In this document: positions 8,037 through 16,528 of the stretch, one piece after another
Numbering within the stretch: position 1 is the stretch's first letter
Layout of the letters: every line of letters starts with the position of its first letter
Assembly (NCBI GenBank): GCA_002173095.1
Contig: NHBK01000027.1
Location: 45,213-109,212 of the forward strand
Origin: Hyphomonadaceae bacterium TMED5
GTDB lineage: Bacteria; Pseudomonadota; Alphaproteobacteria; Caulobacterales; Hyphomonadaceae
Direction of reading: 5' to 3'
DNA length: 64,000 bases
Translations under genes and position numbers: made by a program
The notes under the pieces: model-generated
Database searches by the model: none
The model's input: only the letters and a program-made list of their open reading frames with translations
What the model was told of the DNA's origin: nothing

Positions 8037-11015
8037 ATGATCGACCAACATTTCAATCCTGCCGAATCCGAAGAACGAATCTATAAAAAATGGGAGGAGG
8101 CTGGCGCTTTTGCTCCTGATATGGACAGCGCAGCTGAACCTTATGCTATCGTGATTCCTCCGCCGAATGTGACGGGCGTACTGCACATGGGGCACGCTCT
8201 GAATCACACCCTTCAGGACATTCTGATCCGGTTTGAGCGTATGCGCGGGAAGAAGGTTCTCTGGCAGCCTGGCACCGACCATGCGGGTATTGCGACCCAG
8301 ATGGTTGTTGAGCGTAAGCTGGCTGCTGAGGGCAATCAGGATCGCCGATCCATGGGGCGCGAAGCCTTTCTTGAGAAGGTCTGGGAATGGAAAGCCGAAT
8401 CCGGCGGCAAAATCCTTGAGCAGGATAAGCGCCTTGGCTCTTCATGTGACTGGTCCCGCGAGCGCTTCACCATGGATGAGGGGCTTTCGCGAGCCGTTCT
8501 GAAGACATTTATCGAGCTCTATAATGACGGGCTCATCTATCGCGACAAACGCCTCGTAAACTGGGATCCGCAGTTCCAGACGGCTATTTCTGACCTCGAG
8601 GTCGAGAATAAAGAAGTTGCCGGCCATATGTGGCACTTCAAATACCCGCTCGCTGGCGGCGAAACCTACACTTATGTCGAGAAGGATGAAGACGGCAATG
8701 TCACCTTCGAGGAAGAGCGGGACTATATTTCCATCGCGACGACACGTCCTGAAACCATGCTGGGCGATGGCGCGGTTGCGGTGCATCCGAAAGATGAGCG
8801 CTATGCCGCCATCGTTGGAAAGCTCTGTGAAATTCCCGTCGGGCCCAAGGAGAGCCGCCGACTGATCCCAATCATCACTGACGATTATCCGGATCCGGAT
8901 TTCGGTTCAGGTGCTGTGAAAATTACTGGTGCGCATGACTTCAACGATTATGGCGTCGCGCGTCGAAATAAAATTCCGCTATTCAACCTGATGGATGACG
9001 TCGCATGTATGCGAGCGGATGGCCTGTCTTATGAAGAATCTGCGAAAATTGCCGCCGAGCTTGCAGGCCACCCCGGTAAATCCGCTGATACGGATGTGAC
9101 TGAGGTCAATCTGGTGCCCGAAGAACTTCGCGGGCTGGATCGCTATGAGTGCCGTAAGAAGGTGATTGACGCGATCACAGCCGAAGGCCTCGCTGTCATG
9201 GTGACCGACGATGAGGGCAATTCAAAGCCGCTCGTCGAAGACAAAAAGATTATGCAGCCCTTTGGTGACCGCTCCGGCGTCGTGATCGAACCAATGCTGA
9301 CGGATCAATGGTATGTTGACGCGAAGACGCTCGCGCAGCCGGCGATTGAAGCTGTTCGCAAAGGCGACACGTCATTTGTGCCGGAAAACTGGTCCAAGAC
9401 CTATTTCCAATGGCTGGATAATATTGAGCCGTGGTGCATTTCCCGCCAGCTTTGGTGGGGTCACAGAATTCCAGCTTGGTATGGACCTGAAGGTGATATC
9501 TTTGTTGCTGAGAATGCTGAGGCAGCAACGAAAGCGGCAGAAGAAAAATACGGTAAAGCCGTGGAGCTGGTTCAGGACGAAGACGTTCTGGACACTTGGT
9601 TCTCATCTGCGCTCTGGCCGTTCTCCACGATTGGCTGGCCGGATCAGACTAAAGAGCTCGACACTTTCTATCCGGGTGCGGTTCTCGTCACCGGTTTTGA
9701 CATCATCTTCTTCTGGGTCGCCCGGATGATGATGTTCGGCCTTCATTTCATGAAGGAAATCCCGTTCCACGACGTGTATATCCACGCGCTGGTCCTTGAT
9801 GAGACCGGCAAGAAAATGTCGAAATCGGAAGGCAATGTTCTCGACCCGCTTGATATCATCAGCGGTTGTGAGCTTCAGACCCTGATCGACAAGCGCCTGC
9901 GTGACTCGCGAACGACGGATAAAAACCGTCTCAAGCAGATTGAGCAGAAGACAAAGAACCAGTTTCCGGAAGGTATTCCGGCATGTGGGGCAGATGCGCT
10001 TCGCTTTACGCTGGCGTCACAGGCTGCGCAGGGGCGTGACATTCGTCTGTCGATTGATCGTATTGTTGGGTACCGCAATTTCGGCACCAAACTTTGGAAC
10101 GCTGCACGCTTCTGTCAGATGAATGAATGCACCCTTTGGGAGCCTGCGAAATTTGATCCGATGGCACTGAAGCAGCCAATCAACCAATGGATTGTCGGCG
10201 AGATGGCACAGACTGTGACTAAGGTCACAGAAGCCCTCGAAGGCTATCGTTTCAATGATGCGAGCACGACCTGCTATCGCTTCATCTGGAACACATTCTG
10301 TGACTGGTATGTGGAGCTCATCAAACCGCTTTTGAACGGTGAGGATGACTCTGCAAAAGCCGAAACCCGTCAAACAGCCGCCTGGGTGCTCGATGAGACA
10401 CTCAAAATGTTGCACCCATTTATGCCTTTCATCACTGAAGAGCTGTGGGAGCAGTTGGCTGAATTTGGTCCGGGGCGAGACCAGTTCCTCATGCTTCAGG
10501 CCTATCCTGCGTTTGGTGCAGACCTGCTGAACGAAAAAGCAGCGGAAGAAGTCGACTGGGTTATTGAATTTATCACTGAAATCCGTGGTTTGCGCGGCGA
10601 CTTGAATGTGCCGGCTGGGGCGAAGCTTCGCCTCGCATTGGTGGCAGCTGAGGGCGATATCATTCAACGCACTCAGGCCTATGCGCCATTGATTGAGCGT
10701 CTCGCCCGTCTTGAGCATATCGCTTTTGAAAGCGACGTTCCTGACGGCGCGGTTCAGATGATTCACCGTGGCACACGTGCGGCGCTGGTCGTAAGTGATG
10801 CGCTCGATATTTCCGCTGAGAAAGAGCGTCTTTCCAAAGAGCTTTCAAAGATTGACGGCGAGATCATGAAAATCTCTAAGAAGCTCGGGAATGAAAATTT
10901 CATGGCAAAGGCCCCTGCGGAGGTTGTTGAAGAACAACGGTCCCGCATGGCTGAGTATGGAGAGAAAAAAGAGAAGCTGAGCGGCGCGCTTCAGAGTTTT
11001 GAAGGCATGTCCTGA
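8037..11015 (+). CDS. valS: valyl-tRNA synthetase
   Basis: Class I aminoacyl-tRNA synthetase, 992 residues. HIGH-type motif in PPNVTGVLHMGHAL (about residue 48), KMSKS motif in KKMSKSEGNVLDP (about 593), an editing domain in between, and the C-terminal coiled coil (ISAEKERLSKELSKIDGEIM) that is specific to ValRS. Start chosen at ATG 8037, giving MIDQHFNPAESEERIYKKWE in line with other ValRS N termini; GTG at 8028 is possible but has only pyrimidines before it. The only ribosome-binding sequence is a weak GTGGA. It begins 11 nt after an apparent terminator. The next gene's ribosome site is in a hairpin whose left arm holds the valS stop. Confidence 0.97.
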   Translation: MIDQHFNPAESEERIYKKWEEAGAFAPDMDSAAEPYAIVIPPPNVTGVLHMGHALNHTLQDILIRFERMRGKKVLWQPGTDHAGIATQMVVERKLAAEGNQDRRSMGREAFLEKVWEWKAESGGKILEQDKRLGSSCDWSRERFTMDEGLSRAVLKTFIELYNDGLIYRDKRLVNWDPQFQTAISDLEVENKEVAGHMWHFKYPLAGGETYTYVEKDEDGNVTFEEERDYISIATTRPETMLGDGAVAVHPKDERYAAIVGKLCEIPVGPKESRRLIPIITDDYPDPDFGSGAVKITGAHDFNDYGVARRNKIPLFNLMDDVACMRADGLSYEESAKIAAELAGHPGKSADTDVTEVNLVPEELRGLDRYECRKKVIDAITAEGLAVMVTDDEGNSKPLVEDKKIMQPFGDRSGVVIEPMLTDQWYVDAKTLAQPAIEAVRKGDTSFVPENWSKTYFQWLDNIEPWCISRQLWWGHRIPAWYGPEGDIFVAENAEAATKAAEEKYGKAVELVQDEDVLDTWFSSALWPFSTIGWPDQTKELDTFYPGAVLVTGFDIIFFWVARMMMFGLHFMKEIPFHDVYIHALVLDETGKKMSKSEGNVLDPLDIISGCELQTLIDKRLRDSRTTDKNRLKQIEQKTKNQFPEGIPACGADALRFTLASQAAQGRDIRLSIDRIVGYRNFGTKLWNAARFCQMNECTLWEPAKFDPMALKQPINQWIVGEMAQTVTKVTEALEGYRFNDASTTCYRFIWNTFCDWYVELIKPLLNGEDDSAKAETRQTAAWVLDETLKMLHPFMPFITEELWEQLAEFGPGRDQFLMLQAYPAFGADLLNEKAAEEVDWVIEFITEIRGLRGDLNVPAGAKLRLALVAAEGDIIQRTQAYAPLIERLARLEHIAFESDVPDGAVQMIHRGTRAALVVSDALDISAEKERLSKELSKIDGEIMKISKKLGNENFMAKAPAEVVEEQRSRMAEYGEKKEKLSGALQSFEGMS

Positions 11016-11042
11016 TAAATTCAGGGTTGGGGGATTTATCAG
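11012..11042 (+). promoter_or_regulatory. hairpin presenting the SD of the DUF3137 gene
   Basis: Perfect 9-bp inverted repeat CTGATAAAT (11012-11020) / ATTTATCAG (11034-11042) enclosing a 13-nt loop that contains GGGTTGGGGG, the only ribosome-binding sequence. The valS stop is in the left arm and the DUF3137 ATG (11044) starts 1 nt past the right arm. Confidence 0.6.
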
Positions 11043-11043
11043 A

Positions 11044-12030
11044 ATGTCTGACAATAATGGATCGAATGCGCCGAGCCTTGCGCATCGTCTCGCCGATTTG
11101 CCGGAAGATTTCTCGGATTTCGTAGACATCTACGAGCGCGAGTTACATCCACAGCTTGCTGAGAAAGAAGCTGAGCGTAAACATGCCTGGGAGGCTGCAA
11201 AACAGCGTGCCATCGTTGGTGCTGTTATTGCTGTCGTGGCCGCGATTGCCGGGCTGGTGATCCTTCATATGCCATGGCTGGCGATTATCGGCGTGTTTGT
11301 GGGCGTTGGTGTCGGGGCAAGTGGGTTTCCCGCGGTAAACGCCGTCTCCAAGCAAGCCAAAGTCATGATGATCACGCCCATCGCGGCGAAGTTTGGACTG
11401 ACCTATAATGAACAGGTTTCCCAGACGGCTGAAGCTAATCTTCTGAAATGTAATCAGATGAAAGTCGTCCCCGGATGGGACCGAAAGATACTCAGCGATG
11501 AATTCATCGGCGAGCGCAATGGAACGGCCTTTTCGTTCTTTGAGGCTCATTTAGAAGAAAAACGCACGCGACGAACCAGCAATGGCCGGACGAGCACCTA
11601 TTGGGTCACAACGTTTCGCGGGCAGTGCTGGGTGATGGATGCGCCAAAGACGTTTCATGGGACGACGCGTGTTGCTCGTGATTCCGGCCTTTTGAATGCT
11701 TTGGGCGCGATCGGAAATCAGTTCAGCCGTGCCAAACTGGAAGACCCTGAGTTCGAAAAGAGTTTTGAAGTCTATACAACCGACCAGGTTGAATCTCGTT
11801 TCCTGCTGACACCTGACGTGATGGTGACCTTCATGGATATTGAGAAGCGCTATAAAAATGCGAAATTTCGCGCGACCTTCCATGATGACAAAATTTTCGT
11901 TGCGCTCGAGAATGGTGATCTGTTTGAGGGTGGGGGAATGATGACGGCTATTGATGACCCGGAACAGGTCGGCGATCTGCTGGAAGATTTCGCAGTTGTG
12001 TTCCATCTTGTCGATGCGCTCAACAAATAG
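11044..12030 (+). CDS. DUF3137 family membrane protein
   Basis: 328 residues from ATG 11044. An N-terminal cytoplasmic segment with an amphipathic, coiled-coil-like helix (LHPQLAEKEAERKHAWEAAK, about 35-53) is followed by two close transmembrane helices (about 56-76 and 78-96) and a soluble C-terminal domain of about 230 residues with mixed strands and helices. The layout and stretches such as SFFEAHLEEKRT and VFRGQ-like sequence (TFRGQCWVMD) resemble DUF3137 proteins, whose function is not known. It lies tightly behind valS (29 bp) and translation may be governed by the hairpin at 11012-11042. An earlier in-frame start inside valS has no ribosome site. Confidence 0.75.
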   Translation: MSDNNGSNAPSLAHRLADLPEDFSDFVDIYERELHPQLAEKEAERKHAWEAAKQRAIVGAVIAVVAAIAGLVILHMPWLAIIGVFVGVGVGASGFPAVNAVSKQAKVMMITPIAAKFGLTYNEQVSQTAEANLLKCNQMKVVPGWDRKILSDEFIGERNGTAFSFFEAHLEEKRTRRTSNGRTSTYWVTTFRGQCWVMDAPKTFHGTTRVARDSGLLNALGAIGNQFSRAKLEDPEFEKSFEVYTTDQVESRFLLTPDVMVTFMDIEKRYKNAKFRATFHDDKIFVALENGDLFEGGGMMTAIDDPEQVGDLLEDFAVVFHLVDALNK

Positions 12031-12140
12031 CCACAAAATCGTCCTTTCTGTTTGTCTAACTGTATCTGAACCTCTTATTCAGCATCTGGTCATCTAGGCT
12101 GTGTCAAAACACAAACCTGAAAAGGAAAGGCGTGTTTCGA

Positions 12141-12521
12141 ATGAACTCTGTTGTTAAAATTGCTTCTCTCGTCCTGATCTCTGCTGCTGCGGCGCAATCC
12201 GCATTCGCAATGTCAGCCCGTGAGTGCGTCGCACAGCAAAGAGAACTTTCTGAAACAGCGGTCGAGCTTCAGACTACTCAGCAGGAAATTGCAGCTCTTG
12301 CTGAACAGGCAGAGCTCGCCGGTGATGAATATGTTTCTGCGCAGGAAATGTCGGGATGGTCAGATGCCCATCTGGCGGAAGCTCAGCGCCTCGAGGTCGA
12401 ATTCAACACACTGCGTGATGAAGTTGACACCCGCCAGAATACGCTCGCTTTTGATGCCTCTGAGTTCAATCAGAAGCGCGCTGTTTTTCAGGAAGAATGC
12501 GCTGCTTATATTGCAGATTAA
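12141..12521 (+). CDS. small exported coiled-coil protein, unknown
   Basis: 126 residues. MNSVVKIASLVLISAAAAQSAFA is a clear Sec signal peptide; the mature part is almost all helical heptad-like sequence rich in Glu, Gln and Ala, with one Cys near each end (RECVAQQ and EECAAY) that could form a disulfide joining the two ends of a helical hairpin. ATG at 12141 is preceded by AAGGAAAGG; GTG at 12132 is an alternative. Its stop overlaps the end of the convergent xth gene by 4 bp. I do not recognise a family. TTGTCT-N17-TTATTC around 12052 could be its promoter, but weakly. Confidence 0.65.
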   Translation: MNSVVKIASLVLISAAAAQSAFAMSARECVAQQRELSETAVELQTTQQEIAALAEQAELAGDEYVSAQEMSGWSDAHLAEAQRLEVEFNTLRDEVDTRQNTLAFDASEFNQKRAVFQEECAAYIAD

Positions 12522-13297
12522 TCTCTGAGTGTTGTGATTATTGGCACGTGGTCTGAAGGTTTCTCCAGGCCGCGTGCTTCCTTATAAATTGAAACCTCTT
12601 CCAACCGGTCAGACGCTTCCGGGCTAAGGAGCTGGTGGTCAATCCGAATGCCATGGTCTTTCTGCCATGCACCGCGCTGATAATCCCAGAATGTGTAAGA
12701 GTGGCTACGGCCGACCATGGTCGCGAAGGCTTCGGTATATCCGAGCCATTGCAGCTTTTGGAATGCGGCGCGGGATTCAGGTTGCGCCAGCGCGTCATCC
12801 TTCCAGACATTCGGATCCCAGCAATCATCATCGCCCGGAATGACATTGTAGTCGCCGGCCAGGATCACAGCTTCCTCATAGGAGAGGAGCTCTTTAGCAC
12901 GATTTGCCAGATGCTCCATCCAACCAAGTTTGTAATCGAACTTCTCGCCGGGAAACGGGTTGCCATTAGGCAGATAGATGCTGGCGATGCGTACCGGCGT
13001 ATCGCCTCCGGTAACGGCTTCGATATAGCGCGCCTGATCATCGCCTTCATTCCCGGGTAGGCCGCGTTGTACGTCTTCCAGATTGGTGCGGGAGAGCAGG
13101 GCGACACCATTATAGCTTTTCTGCCCATAGGCTTCGACCTGATAGCCTAGCTCTTCAATTTCCACATACGGAAACGCATCCGTCTCGCATTTGATTTCCT
13201 GCAGACAGACAACATCGCAATCAATGGTTTTCAGCACCTCGATCACAGTGGGCAGGCGAGCTTTGATGGAATTCACATTCCATGTGGCGATTTTCAT
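12518..13297 (-). CDS. xth: exodeoxyribonuclease III (AP endonuclease)
   Basis: Base-excision repair enzyme of the EEP superfamily, 259 residues. MKIATWNVNSIKARL opens the fold, the metal-binding Glu34 is in CLQEIKCET, the GDYNVIPGDDD loop carries the catalytic Asp, and the C-terminal SDHVPI holds the His of the Asp-His pair. Only 3 bp separate it from the upstream nitroreductase gene, so the two form an operon. Which of the XthA or ExoA subgroups it belongs to was not resolved. Confidence 0.94.
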   Translation of the reverse strand: MKIATWNVNSIKARLPTVIEVLKTIDCDVVCLQEIKCETDAFPYVEIEELGYQVEAYGQKSYNGVALLSRTNLEDVQRGLPGNEGDDQARYIEAVTGGDTPVRIASIYLPNGNPFPGEKFDYKLGWMEHLANRAKELLSYEEAVILAGDYNVIPGDDDCWDPNVWKDDALAQPESRAAFQKLQWLGYTEAFATMVGRSHSYTFWDYQRGAWQKDHGIRIDHQLLSPEASDRLEEVSIYKEARGLEKPSDHVPIITTLRD

Positions 13298-13300
13298 ATC

Positions 13301-13969
13301 TCAGTCCCGAAACTCGGCGAATTCCTCGAGCGGCGCACGTTCGGAGCGCATCTGATTCGCGGGATTATCCATGTCAGGATACCCAAGCGCCATGCCGCAA
13401 TAAAGCATTTCTGTCTCGCCCAGACCAAGATGTTCTTTGAGAGAAGGGCGTAAGATTGCCCAGCATTCCTGCATGCAGGTTCCAAGGCCCAGTTCTTCAG
13501 CCAGAAGTGCGATGGATTGCATAAACATTCCTGTGTGCGCCCACTGGCCATGACCCATGCGTTCATCAATGACGAACATCAAAGCGACGGGTGCGTTGAA
13601 AAACTGAAAATTGTTAGCGAACCAGGTCAGGCGCGCGATCTTGTCTTCGCGAGGAATGCCAAGCGCACCGTAAAGCGCTTCGCCCACCGCAAAGCGACGA
13701 CTGCGATGAGGCTCCCACAGGTTTTCGGGATAGACGGGGCGGTCGGTCGGTTCGCCAGCCGGGTTTTTAGCGAGCTTTGCTGCAGCGAGATCGATGACGG
13801 CCTGCTTCGAGGCACCGGTCAGTGCGATGACTCGCCAGGGTTGAAGGTTTCCGCCAGAGGGGGATCTTTGCGCTGTCGTGAGTAAGCTTTCCAAAATATC
13901 TCTTGGAACCGGCTTATCCAGAAACCCGCGAACAGACATACGCTTTTCAAGCGCTTCGCTGACTTTCAT
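13301..13969 (-). CDS. nitroreductase family FMN oxidoreductase
   Basis: 222 residues, FMN-dependent NAD(P)H oxidoreductase fold: MSVRGFLDKPVPRDILESLL and RSPSGGNLQPWRV at the N terminus (FMN phosphate and isoalloxazine contacts), and MQSIALLAEELGLGTC in the middle. Substrate unknown; family members act on nitroaromatics, quinones or dihydropteridines. The start is ATG 13969, which has GGAGGAAG 4 nt upstream; a GTG 12 bases earlier is part of that SD region. First gene of a two-gene unit with xth. Confidence 0.88.
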   Translation of the reverse strand: MKVSEALEKRMSVRGFLDKPVPRDILESLLTTAQRSPSGGNLQPWRVIALTGASKQAVIDLAAAKLAKNPAGEPTDRPVYPENLWEPHRSRRFAVGEALYGALGIPREDKIARLTWFANNFQFFNAPVALMFVIDERMGHGQWAHTGMFMQSIALLAEELGLGTCMQECWAILRPSLKEHLGLGETEMLYCGMALGYPDMDNPANQMRSERAPLEEFAEFRD

Positions 13970-14046
13970 ATCTTCCTCCACATCTCATTTTATATGAGTT
14001 GTGAAGCCTGCTACGGCTAAGCGCAACGGTGTCGTGGCGTAAGTCA

Positions 14047-14379
14047 CTAGATAGAAAAACTAGTCCCGCAGCCGCAATTGGCTGTTGCATTCGGATTATG
14101 GATTTTGAAGCTGGCACCGATCAATTCATCCACATAGTCGATCTCTGAGCCTTCCAGAAATGGCAGACTCATAGCGTCGATTGCCACCTTCGCTCCATCT
14201 CGTTCGACGAGCAGATCGTCATCTTCAAAGGCTTTCCCGAAATCGAATTTATATGAGAATCCAGAGCATCCGCCGCCTTCGACAGATACGCGCAGGAAAT
14301 CGGCCTCGCCGTTATCGGCAAGAATCGCGTTAATGCGCTTTGCAGCACTGGATGAGAGCGTGACGGGCGTTTCCATCAT
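14047..14379 (-). CDS. erpA: iron-sulfur cluster insertion protein ErpA/IscA type
   Basis: A-type Fe-S carrier, 110 residues, with the three conserved cysteines: Cys38 in GGGCSG and Cys102/Cys104 in NCGCG. Passes clusters to apoproteins, classically IspG. The N-terminal [16 protein letters not shown] and length suit ErpA. It is divergent from dgt with 60 bp between the starts, an arrangement common in alphaproteobacteria. AAAGGAC precedes two tandem ATG codons; the first is used here. Confidence 0.88.
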   Translation of the reverse strand: MMETPVTLSSSAAKRINAILADNGEADFLRVSVEGGGCSGFSYKFDFGKAFEDDDLLVERDGAKVAIDAMSLPFLEGSEIDYVDELIGASFKIHNPNATANCGCGTSFSI

Positions 14380-14439
14380 TTTGTCCTTTTGTCCGGTAGA
14401 CTACAGATAATCACGATTTTCGCAGCGAAAAGGGAAGCG

Positions 14440-15627
14440 ATGACCGGAGCATTGATATCACCGCGCGTAGATTATGCGAGTGACCCGGCTGCAAGTCGAG
14501 GCCGTTTCCAGACAGAACCGGTTTCTCCGACGCGTACACCGTTCCAAAGAGACCGGGATCGCATCATTCATGCGAGCGCCTTCCGTCGCCTCAAAATGAA
14601 AACGCAGGTTTTCGTTGCTCATGAAGGGGATCACTTCAGGACCCGGCTGACACACTCATTGGAAGTCGCGCAGATTGCTCGGTCAGCGGCTCGCACGCTC
14701 GGACTGGATGAAGACCTCGCGGAGGCGCTGGCCCTGGCGCATGATTTAGGTCATCCGCCATTCGGGCATGCGGGGGAGGATGAGCTCGACGAATGCATGG
14801 CTGAGTTTGAGGGGTTTGATCACAATGCGCAGACCCTGCGCGTCGTGACACGCCTTGAGCAACGCTATCCGACCTTTGATGGCCTGAACCTGTGTTGGGA
14901 GACGCTTGAGGGGCTGGTCAAACACAACGGTCCGCTGATTAAAGACGGCAAAACCTTCAATGATTTGCCTCTGGCGTTCCGGGACTTTGAGTTCCTCGAT
15001 CAGTTGGAGCTGGATACCTATGCGGGCCCCGAAGCTCAGATCGCCGCCCTTTCTGATGATATTGCTTACAATAATCACGATATTGATGACGGCTTGTCTG
15101 CGGGCCTGTTCACGATTGAAGACATTAAAGATGTTCCGCTCGTCGGGCGCGTGTTCCATCAGGTTCAAAAGGATTATCCATTACTGGATCGTCCTCGCAT
15201 TATCTCAGAAGCCGTTCGGCGCCTGATCGGAATTTGGATCAATGACCTCACGGCGGAAACCAGCCGACGGGCTAAGCGCCTCCAGCCGAAATCTGTGGAA
15301 GATGTGCGTCATTTGAATGAGCCGCTGGTCGCGTTTTCAGATGAGCTGCACGAAGAGCAGAAAGAGCTTCGTCGCTTCCTGATGGAGCGCATGTACCGTC
15401 ACTATAAAGTGAACCGGAAGCGCAGTCAGGCGAAACGTATTCTCAAAGAGTTGTTTGCTCTGTTCCTTGAGGAGCCGGACACTCTGCCGCCACCATGGAA
15501 TGAAGCAGCACAGCAGGCGACGCGAGATGCTCGAGCCCGTATTGTATGTGATTATATCGCCGGAATGACGGATAATTTCGCGATTGAAGAGCATCGACGC
15601 CTGTTCAATCTCGACGCCATGATGTGA
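14440..15627 (+). CDS. dgt: deoxyguanosinetriphosphate triphosphohydrolase-like protein
   Basis: HD-domain dNTP triphosphohydrolase of the short (type 2) class, 395 residues. Metal-binding His and Asp residues are seen in [28 protein letters not shown] and [16 protein letters not shown]. The start at ATG 14440 has AGGGAAG before it; the reading frame is open to 14389 but only through erpA promoter sequence. In other alphaproteobacteria argS normally follows; here the next gene is the SPOR protein after 64 bp. Confidence 0.92.
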   Translation: MTGALISPRVDYASDPAASRGRFQTEPVSPTRTPFQRDRDRIIHASAFRRLKMKTQVFVAHEGDHFRTRLTHSLEVAQIARSAARTLGLDEDLAEALALAHDLGHPPFGHAGEDELDECMAEFEGFDHNAQTLRVVTRLEQRYPTFDGLNLCWETLEGLVKHNGPLIKDGKTFNDLPLAFRDFEFLDQLELDTYAGPEAQIAALSDDIAYNNHDIDDGLSAGLFTIEDIKDVPLVGRVFHQVQKDYPLLDRPRIISEAVRRLIGIWINDLTAETSRRAKRLQPKSVEDVRHLNEPLVAFSDELHEEQKELRRFLMERMYRHYKVNRKRSQAKRILKELFALFLEEPDTLPPPWNEAAQQATRDARARIVCDYIAGMTDNFAIEEHRRLFNLDAMM

Positions 15628-15633
15628 TTATCG

Positions 15634-15648
15634 TTAGCGCTGCGTTAA
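15634..15648 (+). promoter_or_regulatory. CtrA-like box upstream of the SPOR gene
   Basis: TTAG-CGCTGCG-TTAA, 7 of 8 matches to the CtrA consensus TTAA-N7-TTAA, in the 64-bp gap between dgt and the SPOR-domain gene. A further GTTAAC half-site lies at 15663-15668. Confidence 0.5.
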
Positions 15649-15691
15649 CGCTCATTATTATAGTGTTAACGTAAGCAAAGGGATTTGTATT

Positions 15692-16525
15692 ATGTCTGAT
15701 AAGTATCAGTCCGAAGATGCGCCTCGCGAACGGTCGACCTATTCTGCGTTTGGAGACGAGTATCGCGGATTTGACGCGCGTGATGATGAAAGCGGTGGCA
15801 AGGGGCCGCTAATCGTCATTCTGGCTGTTGGCGTGGTTCTCGTGTTTGGTGCTGTTGTCTGGAATGCCTATCGACAGGGTATTCGGACAAACCCGGATGA
15901 TGCCCCGATTTTTGCGGCTGATGATTCACCTTACAAGAGACGGCTCGACGATCAGGGCGAACCGCGTTCGTCTGAGACGAATATGCGCTTGTTTGATTCC
16001 ATCGATAATAATGACCGTACAACGCTTGCAGAAAACACCAGCGAAGCGCCTGTCACAGAGGTGTCTGCGACGGCATCAGATGGTCGGCCACGTGATTTGC
16101 GTCCGAACGCTGCACCACCCACCAGCTCAGCGCCTGCGCCAGCGCCGACAACGTCTGCACCTGTGCGTACCTCTACACCGGAGCCTGTAGCGACGCAGGA
16201 AGTCGCCCCGCCAAGGCCATTGCCGCCGGTAGAGTCTACAACGAGTGCTGCGAACACGTCTCGGTTCGATGCGAATGGCGGATATCTTGTGCAGGTCATG
16301 GCGCTGAGAGATCGCCCGACGGCAGAAACGGCATGGGCTCAACTTGTTGAGGCCCATCGCGATCTCCTCGCAGGGGCTGTCATGGATATCCAGCGGGCCG
16401 ATCTCGGATCACGTGGGATTTTCTATCGTCTGCGCGTGGCGGCTTTTTCAACGCGCGACGGTGCAACCGAACTCTGTAATGCGCTCCAGGCGCGAAACCA
16501 GTCCTGTATTGTGGTGACGAGATAA
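15692..16525 (+). CDS. SPOR-domain cell envelope protein
   Basis: 277-residue bitopic inner-membrane protein: cytoplasmic N terminus (1-31), one transmembrane helix (about 33-55, PLIVILAVGVVLVFGAVVW), a long Ser/Thr/Pro/Ala-rich periplasmic linker, and a C-terminal SPOR domain (about 198-277; GGYLVQVMALRDRPTAETAW ... YRLRVAAFSTRDGATELCNAL). SPOR domains bind denuded peptidoglycan at division sites. It is followed 3 bp later by nagZ, so both serve wall metabolism. A CtrA-like box precedes it, which would fit cell-cycle-timed expression. ATG at 15692 with AAAGGG upstream. Confidence 0.88.
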   Translation: MSDKYQSEDAPRERSTYSAFGDEYRGFDARDDESGGKGPLIVILAVGVVLVFGAVVWNAYRQGIRTNPDDAPIFAADDSPYKRRLDDQGEPRSSETNMRLFDSIDNNDRTTLAENTSEAPVTEVSATASDGRPRDLRPNAAPPTSSAPAPAPTTSAPVRTSTPEPVATQEVAPPRPLPPVESTTSAANTSRFDANGGYLVQVMALRDRPTAETAWAQLVEAHRDLLAGAVMDIQRADLGSRGIFYRLRVAAFSTRDGATELCNALQARNQSCIVVTR

Positions 16526-16528
16526 ACG

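Noticed and set aside
7336..8037. 233-residue minus-strand frame across popZ, rich in His, Arg and Phe
   Set aside because: Mirror of the repetitive acidic popZ codons; it also runs through the popZ promoter and the terminator.
10017..10766. 249-residue minus-strand frame inside valS
   Set aside because: Antisense to valS, no SD, no family resemblance.
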